Source of the DNA: Mycobacterium paraseoulense
GTDB taxonomy: Bacteria > Actinomycetota > Actinomycetes > Mycobacteriales > Mycobacteriaceae
Assembly (NCBI RefSeq): GCF_010731655.1
Contig: NZ_AP022619.1
Coordinates: 1,798,001 to 1,862,000, forward strand
Direction of reading: 5' to 3'
DNA: 64,000 nt
The first letter of the stretch is position 1. Each line of letters begins with the position of its first letter. A model generated the notes under the pieces. That model worked only from the letters and a program-made list of their open reading frames with translations, was not told the DNA's origin and ran no database searches. The position numbers and the translations under genes were made by a program. This document shows, piece after piece, positions 53,454 through 60,219 of this stretch.

Positions 53454-54017
53454 TCACGCTGGGGCTTGTATGCCGGGTAGCGCAAAAGTCCGTACGTAGT
53501 GGCGGATCTCGTCCAGATCGTAGTCAGGCTTGAACAGTAGAAGGATGAGGCTAACGTCCAGCAGCCACTGGATCATGTCTTCTACCGATAGGACTGCCCG
53601 GACGTAGCCGCGCTGTTGGGCTTCCAGTAGATATCGGGAGGTGACGTCGATCGCTCGCTGCTTCAAGCGTTCCGACATCCCTGCGGAGCGAAATGACCCG
53701 CCCTCTATCCAGAAGCCCATCACTTGTTTTAGCCCGGGCGTTATGCGCGCGTCGTAGACAGCGCTAGAGATGGCGTCGACGAGTTTGTCGGGAAATGGCT
53801 CCAAGCCAACAAGTTTCGCTTTGGCCCGCTGCAACAACGGGGCAGACCTCTGGTCCAACAACTCGACGATGATCGCTTCCCGGTCCGCGAAGTGACGATA
53901 AACCGTCACGCGATGGACTCCGGCGGATTGCGCGATCGCGGCAACCGTGCAGCGTTCCAGTCCGAGACGGTCAACGCAGTCGCCGGCCGCGACGATGATG
54001 CGATCTCGCGTCGACAT
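53454..54017 (-). CDS. TetR-family regulator of the norQ/norD-aveC genes
   Basis: A 187-residue TetR with the helix-turn-helix CTVAAIAQSAGVHRVTVYRHFADREAI and a ligand domain of the AcrR type. It lies between norQ and norD in the same direction. Matching inverted repeats before norD and norQ suggest that it controls both. The ATG at 54017 is preferred to the GTG at 54020. The ligand is unknown but is probably a substrate of the AveC-LLM pathway. Confidence 0.84.
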   Translation of the reverse strand: MSTRDRIIVAAGDCVDRLGLERCTVAAIAQSAGVHRVTVYRHFADREAIIVELLDQRSAPLLQRAKAKLVGLEPFPDKLVDAISSAVYDARITPGLKQVMGFWIEGGSFRSAGMSERLKQRAIDVTSRYLLEAQQRGYVRAVLSVEDMIQWLLDVSLILLLFKPDYDLDEIRHYVRTFALPGIQAPA

Positions 54018-54106
54018 CACATGCCTGAGCTGGCGGTTCGGGTATCAGCGGACATCTGGCCATCCCATCACATCCCCGATCACGGACCGGGCCAGCTGGT
54101 CATGTG

Positions 54107-54910
54107 TTACTCCGCCGCGTCGATATAGCTGTCAATCAGGACGCGGAGCCCTTCAGATATCTGCGGGTCATCGGTCATGGGAGCACCGAGAGCTCCCCAC
54201 GCGGCCGATCGCGCATCGACGCCTGCTGCCATCAGCCGACCGGCAGTGACCAGCGTCCGCGTGGAAGCCACTTCGCGTAGGCCCGATGCCTCGACCCGCC
54301 GGATGGCGGCCGCCATCCGCACCAGCCGGCGTGCCGCCGCATGCGGGATGCCCGTCTCGTGCCGCAGCACTTCCAGCTCGACCTCCTCGGACGGAAAGCC
54401 CAGCTCGATGCCCACCATCCGTTGTCGAGTCGAGTCTTTGAGATCCTTCAACAGACTCTGATATCCCGGGTTGTAGGACACCACCAGCTGGAACTCGGGC
54501 GGCGCCTGGAGTATGACATTCAAGCGGTCGATCGGCAGTATGCGCCGATGATCAGTGAGGGAATGCAGGACAACCGTCGTGTCCTGCCGAGCCTCGACGA
54601 TTTCGTCCAAATAGCAGATCGCCCCATCTCGCACCGCACGCGTGAGTGGGCCGTCGGTCCATACAGTGCGGTCACCCTCGAGGAGGAAGCGTCCAATAAG
54701 GTCTGACGAGGTCAGGTCCTCGTGGCAGGACACCGTGATCAATTCGCGCCCGAGTCGGTAAGCCATTGCTTCGACGAACCGTGTCTTGCCGACGCCCGTC
54801 GGGCCTTTGAGCATGACCGGCAGCGATTGACGGTGAGCGGCCTCGAACATTTCGATCTCGTTGCCGGACGGCACGTAAAACGGGGCAGCCGTCATGGTCT
54901 CCACACTCAT
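54107..54910 (-). CDS. norQ: NorQ/CbbQ-type MoxR AAA+ ATPase
   Basis: A 267-residue AAA+ ATPase with Walker A GPTGVGKT at 36-43, Walker B ICYLDEI at 98-104, and the CbbQ/NirQ/NorQ signature DLIGRFLLEGDRTVWTDGPL. It forms hexamers that, with the VWA protein NorD, remodel a target enzyme for cofactor insertion. The ATG at 54910 is used; a longer frame to 54949 is possible. It is upstream of the TetR and NorD genes in one direction. The absence of norCB nearby makes the client protein an open question. Confidence 0.88.
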   Translation of the reverse strand: MSVETMTAAPFYVPSGNEIEMFEAAHRQSLPVMLKGPTGVGKTRFVEAMAYRLGRELITVSCHEDLTSSDLIGRFLLEGDRTVWTDGPLTRAVRDGAICYLDEIVEARQDTTVVLHSLTDHRRILPIDRLNVILQAPPEFQLVVSYNPGYQSLLKDLKDSTRQRMVGIELGFPSEEVELEVLRHETGIPHAAARRLVRMAAAIRRVEASGLREVASTRTLVTAGRLMAAGVDARSAAWGALGAPMTDDPQISEGLRVLIDSYIDAAE

Positions 54911-55312
54911 GGTGATCAGATGATCCTTCCGAAGTCGATTCCGTGACACGCCAGAGCCAAAAGTCGCCTCGCCAGTTGACCGGAATGCGAACTGAACCGA
55001 GGGCGGTCGAGGGCCTGCGTGACACTACAGATTAGCGCTTCTGTAGCGGCTCCGGAAGTGTCCGAAGTCGTGGGAATCTCCTGCTACGCGCCGGGTTGAT
55101 CAGCGCGTTGAGCCCGCTGTGCACGTCGATCGCGCGCGCGACCGGTCTCCCCAACCTGCGAAACCTGAATCAGCTCGGGCCCAGCCGCCTCACGGCGAAG
55201 TGTGCACGATGCGACCCGCCAGTGATCGACGCCGGCAATTCTTGATTTCCTCGATGGCTAATAGTTTTTCGATGTCATTCACGCCTGCCGCTCCTCATCG
55301 CGATCTTCAGTG
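54911..55312. other. norQ leader region
   Basis: No gene is called in these 400 bases. A minus-strand open stretch ends near 55030 but matches no family. The region contains the inverted repeat at 55025-55046 and presumably the norQ promoter. Confidence 0.5.
55025..55046. promoter_or_regulatory. Second operator CTACA-N12-TGTAG before norQ
   Basis: CTACAG and CTGTAG form a 6-10-6 inverted repeat 115 bases before the norQ start. The outer ten bases and their spacing equal those of the operator before norD, and the inner ATTA is shared. Confidence 0.6.
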
Positions 55313-55663
55313 TTATCCATCTCGACGGCGCGGACGCCAAATGGTCATGGAGATCGTCGTCAGGTCGAGAGCTTCGCTCAGCGGCATCTTGCCTTGCGCC
55401 ATGCGGGTCATGAACGCCGCCATCACATCGTTGGGTTCCGCATCGAGTTCGTACACGGCGAGATAACGATGCGCAGGAGGCGGCAGAGTCGGCAGGTTTT
55501 CGCCGGCGGGCGGGTCGAACTCGGTCATGTCATAACGCTGGGCGGCCACCACGCCGGGACAATCCACCACATCGGCAAGGTGCCGAGTGTCGTACCACTC
55601 GTTGAACGCTTCATCCTGACCCTCCACGGCGTTGCTGAAAACTAACATCAGCGTCTTCGACAT
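55313..55663 (-). CDS. EthD/DUF4286-like small alpha-beta barrel protein
   Basis: A 116-residue protein whose opening (MLVFSNAVEGQDEAFNEWYDTRHLADV) and the YLAVYELD strand match the DUF4286/EthD-like dimeric barrel family. Such proteins stand beside P450, LLM and crotonase genes in actinobacterial degradation clusters and may isomerise or bind intermediates. It lies downstream of the crotonase gene, with a 185-base gap. Confidence 0.75.
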   Translation of the reverse strand: MSKTLMLVFSNAVEGQDEAFNEWYDTRHLADVVDCPGVVAAQRYDMTEFDPPAGENLPTLPPPAHRYLAVYELDAEPNDVMAAFMTRMAQGKMPLSEALDLTTISMTIWRPRRRDG

Positions 55664-55848
55664 CGACTACCCTTTCTCGAACAGCAAATGTGGCGGTACG
55701 CCTGCCTAGAGCTATCACGCTGCAGCGCCTATCAATTCACTGGCCAACCCGTGAAGGGGCCAAGCCTGCCGATGCCAAGGTCATGGAGGTGGCCGTGCCC
55801 CTCCCGCCGGTGCGGCGAGCAGCGCGTCGACACGCTTATAGCGACAAC

Positions 55849-56706
55849 TCATCGCGGCGTGGATTGTTCGGCCCTCCGGCGCGCTATCGAGGCCCTCAAC
55901 TCGGGTCGGTAGTTCGAAAGGACCTGGGCATCTGTTTCACGTCGAACCGTCGTCGTCAGGTTGCCGCTCTCAAGGCCGGCAAGCAGGAATTGCTTGGTCG
56001 TCGCCAACGCGTCGGCACTGTGGTGACACAGCTCGATGGCGGCGCGTAATGCCGCGTCGTCCACGTCCTCGTCGGGCCATACCTCTGCTGCCAGGCCCGC
56101 GGCCAGTGCGCCCGCGGCATCCAGGCTGTGTCCACGCAACATCAGATCGGCGGCGCGGTTCATACCGACGACTCGAGGCAAGAGAAAGCTAATGCCCATC
56201 TCAGCCGCGAGCACGCCTAGGCGGGTCTGCGGGAGGCTGAATACTGCGGATTCTCCGGCAAATACGATGTCTGCGCCCAACGCCAATGCAAATCCTCCGC
56301 CGACGGCGGGCCCGCGAACCGCTGCGACAACAACGGCGCGGCATGCACGCAACCTCAACGGTATGTCGGCGAGCCGGTTCATCTGATCGACCAGAGCTGC
56401 TGCCCCGCCGCGGCTTTCGGGATCGCCATCGTAATCGTTCATGTCGAAGCCCGAGCAAAATGTACGTCCATGTGACCGAATGAGTACGACCCGATGAGCG
56501 CAGTCAGACGTGAGGAGATCGAGGGCGGCGTGGATACTTTCGATCGCGGCATCGTCCAACGCATTGAGCCGGCGCGGACGGTTCAAGGATATTCGCAGGA
56601 CGCCGTCGCTGGGGACATCGACGTCAACCCCGTCATCGGTGGAAGCGGCCTCGGAGGCGTTGAGTGCCAACGGTATTCCGACTGTTGGCGATATGCGATG
56701 GCTCAT
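55849..56706 (-). CDS. Enoyl-CoA hydratase/isomerase family protein
   Basis: A 285-residue crotonase with LRISLNRPRRLNALDD, the oxyanion segments FCSGFDMNDYDGD and VRGPAVGGGFALAL, and VFSLPQTRLGVLAAEMG, where the usual catalytic Glu is Gln or a later Glu. The 28 N-terminal residues before the fold are extra. It follows the COX4-like gene by 28 bases in the same direction, which is unusual company for a crotonase and suggests one transcript linking the membrane trio to CoA ester catabolism. Confidence 0.85.
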   Translation of the reverse strand: MSHRISPTVGIPLALNASEAASTDDGVDVDVPSDGVLRISLNRPRRLNALDDAAIESIHAALDLLTSDCAHRVVLIRSHGRTFCSGFDMNDYDGDPESRGGAAALVDQMNRLADIPLRLRACRAVVVAAVRGPAVGGGFALALGADIVFAGESAVFSLPQTRLGVLAAEMGISFLLPRVVGMNRAADLMLRGHSLDAAGALAAGLAAEVWPDEDVDDAALRAAIELCHHSADALATTKQFLLAGLESGNLTTTVRRETDAQVLSNYRPELRASIARRRAEQSTPR

Positions 56707-56734
56707 CGTTTCATGGCACGCCAGCAGTCCCGGC

Positions 56735-57019
56735 TCAGGCCACCAACCACGCGAAGGCGATCAGCACCGCCGCCACCCCGACCCCCCACGATTCATATAG
56801 CAGCCTCAAACCGATTGGCGCAGACCTCAACTCCATAAAATCGAGGAGCACCCACCGCACCTTGACGAACGCGAGCACGATGACCTCTGTCCAGATCAGT
56901 GCTTGCCCCTCGCTCAGCACCGTGCCGCCATGGCCGACCGTCAGCCAGAAGGCCACCAGGGTGGCGACGAGCAGCATAGCGAACGAGACGGTTGCCCGCT
57001 GGCGCACCAGTTCCTTCAT
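56735..57019 (-). CDS. Cytochrome c oxidase subunit IV / NorF-like small membrane protein (copy 2)
   Basis: A 94-residue protein with about three membrane segments and the signature KVRWVLLDFMELRSAP..LR shared with the protein at 6139-6405. It starts three bases after the COX3-like gene. The shared motif between otherwise weakly similar copies points to a functional interface between the second and third helices. Confidence 0.78.
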   Translation of the reverse strand: MKELVRQRATVSFAMLLVATLVAFWLTVGHGGTVLSEGQALIWTEVIVLAFVKVRWVLLDFMELRSAPIGLRLLYESWGVGVAAVLIAFAWLVA

Positions 57020-57022
57020 GAC

Positions 57023-57634
57023 TCAGCCTCTCAGGTAGAACAGCGCGAACAGGACGATCCACAGGAGATCCACCATGTGCCAGTAGATCCCACAGGTCTC
57101 GATAACCCCGAAGCTCTTGGAGCCCGAAGGGGCGCCTGGGGTCAGCCTGCGAATCCTCAGGCGCATGTAGGCGAGCACACCGATGCCCACCGAAGCATGT
57201 AACAGGTGCACGAATGTCATGACGAAGAAGAACATGAAGAAGTCGTTGGTGACAGGAGTGATGCCCTGCGACAGCTTGATTCCGTACTCGATCAGCTTCA
57301 GAACGGCGAAAGACACACCCAATGCCAGACCGCCCCCGGCCAATTTGTCGGCCAACTCGATCTCGCCCTTGCGCGCCGCACCGATCGCCAACACCACCAG
57401 CCACGAACTGGTCAGCAGGATCACGGTATAGGCCAGCCCGAACGCAGGGATCACCTTGCTCTGCGCATTTTGGAAGACTTCGTAGTGATCAGCCCGATAC
57501 CAGCCGTAAATGCCAAACATCTCGGCGAAGATCAGCATGTCCAAGATTGCAAAGACCCATATTCCCGGCTCCCCCGGAATACGTCGCAGTCCCATACGAC
57601 CGTCGCGCCTGACCCGAGAAGGCGTCGCAGTCAT
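57023..57634 (-). CDS. Cytochrome c oxidase subunit III / NorE-like membrane protein (copy 2)
   Basis: A 203-residue COX3-family protein in the short NorE form: RRIPGEPGIWVFAILDMLIF at the start, FVHLLHASVGIGVLAY, and the C-terminal YWHMVDLLWIVLFALFYL. The ATG at 57634 lies one base after the stop of the membrane protein gene. Its paralogue is at 5513-6136. NorE-like proteins are accessory to heme-copper enzymes, but no catalytic subunit is encoded here. Confidence 0.83.
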   Translation of the reverse strand: MTATPSRVRRDGRMGLRRIPGEPGIWVFAILDMLIFAEMFGIYGWYRADHYEVFQNAQSKVIPAFGLAYTVILLTSSWLVVLAIGAARKGEIELADKLAGGGLALGVSFAVLKLIEYGIKLSQGITPVTNDFFMFFFVMTFVHLLHASVGIGVLAYMRLRIRRLTPGAPSGSKSFGVIETCGIYWHMVDLLWIVLFALFYLRG

Positions 57635-57635
57635 G

Positions 57636-58445
57636 TCAGATCCCCGCTGGCGACGGGATGCGAGTCGATTCGACTTCGGCGTCATCATGCCTCAAGTGGT
57701 CGGCGGACGATTCGCTGGCGAGCGCCTCCCGTGCACGCGCAAGCCGCCGAACCTGCACGATGGCCAGCACGAGAACCCAGACGAAGAAGGACGCCCCGGG
57801 CACCCAGAACGTCACCAAGCCGTTGTAGCTGAAAGGACCCCGGTAGAAGAAGACCGATAGCGCGGAGAACATTTCCAGTGCGGACGCCCACAGCGAGAAG
57901 TAGCCGGTCCAACGCGGGAACATCGTCTGCTTGTTCGTGTCACTGAGAATGGCGAACCCGGTGAGCAACTGCCACAACATGAATGGCGGCCAGGGAATCA
58001 GGAACAAGAACCACATGAGATCGAAGAGCAACTGGGTGGTGTCCGGCGCAAGTGTGCCGACCCGAAAGGCCATCGCCGATCCGAAGACGGCGCACAGCAT
58101 GGCGATCACCGCACCTAAAAAGCCCACCAGGATGAGAACTCCGGCGGCCAGCGGTGATGAATTCGCGTATTTGCGAATTTGATAGGCCAGCGTCAGCGAC
58201 CATGTGAGTAAGAACGTCAGGCCACCGACGAGGACCAGAAGCATACCGATCAAGATCTGATATTTGATGTCCGATAGGTGCGCCGCCAATTCGCTGGGCT
58301 TCGTCGAGGGCGACCAAACAGGCAACAAACCCGAAGCGCCGAAGCCTCCGCCGCAGATGATCACCCAGGCGATACCCGACCAAGCGCCAAGCCGTTCCAA
58401 TCGCCGGTCATAACTGTCCGGATCTACCCGCAGCGTCAGGGTCAT
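57636..58445 (-). CDS. Multi-pass membrane protein of a COX3/COX4-like operon (copy 2)
   Basis: A 269-residue protein with about six transmembrane segments, paralogous to 4770-5516 through the FPRW.GYF and GP..YNG...FWVPG motifs. GGAG lies right before the ATG. Gene order (this protein, COX3-like, COX4-like) is the same in both copies. A short charged C-terminal tail follows the last helix. No known family or cofactor site was recognised. Confidence 0.72.
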   Translation of the reverse strand: MTLTLRVDPDSYDRRLERLGAWSGIAWVIICGGGFGASGLLPVWSPSTKPSELAAHLSDIKYQILIGMLLVLVGGLTFLLTWSLTLAYQIRKYANSSPLAAGVLILVGFLGAVIAMLCAVFGSAMAFRVGTLAPDTTQLLFDLMWFLFLIPWPPFMLWQLLTGFAILSDTNKQTMFPRWTGYFSLWASALEMFSALSVFFYRGPFSYNGLVTFWVPGASFFVWVLVLAIVQVRRLARAREALASESSADHLRHDDAEVESTRIPSPAGI

Positions 58446-58503
58446 CTCCAGCTCCTCTGCATCGTTGGGAGTGTTGCGGGACTTCGAGCAAGAAAAGGGT
58501 CCG

Positions 58504-59664
58504 TCAATCCGCGGCGAGCACATTTATTCCACCTACGACCGTGCGCATGGTGATGTAGTCGCCCTTATAACCGCGATGGTCGTAGTGACCGAAGGAGATA
58601 TGGTTGCCAGGGCCGCCGACGGCGGCGTCCAACCTCCGTATTTTCTCCAAGCTTCGGCGCAAGCCGTCGCGCGAATGCGGCTTCGCCGTTGCCAATCCAT
58701 GGGCCACCACGTTGCCCATGTCGTATCCCTGCGCGGTGTAGCAGTGCACCGGCCGTCGCCCAAACCGCTTCTCGAAACGGTCAAGCATGGACGTGAATGT
58801 GGTGTTCCGTTCGTCGAACTGATCGACGCCGACCCAACCTTCGAAGTTGTCGATCAGCCCGGTGTACTGAGAAAGTCCGTCAATGGTGCCCATGAAGATC
58901 GACATCGTGATGCGTGCAGCGGCGTAGCCTTCGGCCGCAAGCTTCTGAGAAGCGCCGAGCACCGAGAACGCATTGGCACCGAACCCCACGTACATGTAGG
59001 CCTCGACACCGGAGTCACGCATCATAGTCACTGCGGCCGCGGCGGTGTCGGCGTCGATGAACGACCCGACGCGCACGTCTGCCACAAATGATGCGTCCCG
59101 CTCGTGAGCGCGCTTCTTCATATACGTCGTGTATTCGTCGCCGAGAAGGTTGTCCTCGCGGATGACACCGAGCTTGCGCGCACCGGCCACGTCGACCGCG
59201 TGGTCCACCATCAGAACCGCCTCGTCACAGAAGGTCCCGTTCGGAGTCAAGAACGTCCACGGACCTGCGAGTTCCAGGCCGCCGCACATCGCGATGAACG
59301 GGATCCCGACCTCTTCCACGTAGGGATTGATGACAGGCACATTCTCCGACGTATGGGGGCCGATGATGGCGATCGGTGCGAACTCCCGCACCGATCGCTC
59401 GACCGCGTCCAAGATCGTCGTCGCCCGCGCGTAGGGCAACCCCTCCACCTCGACGACCTTCAGCTCCACCGGGCGGTCGAGTAACCCGCTCTGATGCGCC
59501 TCGTCGAAGGCGAGTTGGGTGGCGTCGTATTGATCGTAGAGCGGCTGCAGGCCGACTCCCCAGTCCTGGATGATCGCCACGCGGTGCGGTTCTCGGGTGC
59601 CCGAGTTCACCTTCGGCAAGCTGCGCGAGATTCCGTCTGGATAGTTGACCACGTGCCACTCCAT
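58504..59664 (-). CDS. Periplasmic-binding-protein type I ligand-binding protein without signal peptide (second copy)
   Basis: A 386-residue paralogue of 41666-42775, with the same landmarks: IIQDWGVGLQPLYDQYD, IIGPHTSENVPVINPYV, GVIREDNLLGDEY and FEGWVGVDQFDERN, and a common C-terminus ISFGHYDHRGYKGDY. The N-terminus is polar and has neither a signal peptide nor a lipobox. No transporter genes are near. Position after the COX trio and before the molybdoenzyme suggests a role in the same substrate pathway, perhaps as a cytosolic sensor or carrier. Confidence 0.8.
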   Translation of the reverse strand: MEWHVVNYPDGISRSLPKVNSGTREPHRVAIIQDWGVGLQPLYDQYDATQLAFDEAHQSGLLDRPVELKVVEVEGLPYARATTILDAVERSVREFAPIAIIGPHTSENVPVINPYVEEVGIPFIAMCGGLELAGPWTFLTPNGTFCDEAVLMVDHAVDVAGARKLGVIREDNLLGDEYTTYMKKRAHERDASFVADVRVGSFIDADTAAAAVTMMRDSGVEAYMYVGFGANAFSVLGASQKLAAEGYAAARITMSIFMGTIDGLSQYTGLIDNFEGWVGVDQFDERNTTFTSMLDRFEKRFGRRPVHCYTAQGYDMGNVVAHGLATAKPHSRDGLRRSLEKIRRLDAAVGGPGNHISFGHYDHRGYKGDYITMRTVVGGINVLAAD

Positions 59665-60084
59665 CGTTCACGGGCGGTGTCAGTTGACCGTAGGAATTAT
59701 CGACGCACTTGTCAAGTATGTGCTGTCGGTCATCCCTCCAGTCGATGTAACACGCTGCGGCGATCGATGCGCCAAATAGAATGATGGAATCGGCTTGCTT
59801 GTCGAGTACCGTGCCGGCTGCGCGCCGAGAGCGACACCTCCGAAGCTGGACACACACGTCGGCAGAGTTCGAGCTGGTGCCCACCGGGTCGTGTACCCGC
59901 TGTTCCGCCTCGCATCGAGACGGCGCTCGAGCTGAGCGACCAGAATGAATTGTGTGAGGCCCGTCGTCCTCGCTAAGGCCCATAGAGTCAGATTGTTGCA
60001 CTGATTTTGGTAGCCAGGTGGTCAGCGATCGCCTAAAGTCGACGCAGATGCATCCCAGCGATCGGCCACGGAGGAATAGAGCGT
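59665..60084. other. Divergent intergenic region
   Basis: No gene is supported here. The perfect 5-1-5 inverted repeat ACTTG-T-CAAGT at 59707-59717 lies 43 bases before the binding-protein gene and may be a regulatory site. Confidence 0.4.
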
Positions 60085-60219
60085 GTGACGCGATCGAACG
60101 TTCAGCAATGCGCCCGCCCGATGAGCGGCGAACGAGTGATCGTCACAGGCGGCGGATCTGGAATCGGCGCGGCGGCGCTGCCGCCCGTGATCGCCAAGCT
60201 TCGTTCGGCGCGTGGCTGA
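60085..60219 (+). pseudogene. Truncated SDR remnant (cofactor loop only)
   Basis: A GTG at 60085 with GGAGG ten bases upstream opens a 44-codon frame that reads SGERVIVTGGGSGIGAAAL, the cofactor-binding start of an SDR, and then runs into unrelated codons and TGA. The remainder of the gene is missing and the molybdoenzyme start overlaps the end. The good ribosome binding site suggests that the molybdoenzyme has taken over the expression signals of a deleted SDR. Confidence 0.65.

Noticed and set aside
51530..54910. A complete nitric oxide reductase locus
   Set aside because: NorQ and NorD are clear, but no NorB or NorC (no 12-helix heme-copper subunit, no cytochrome c motif) exists anywhere in the window.
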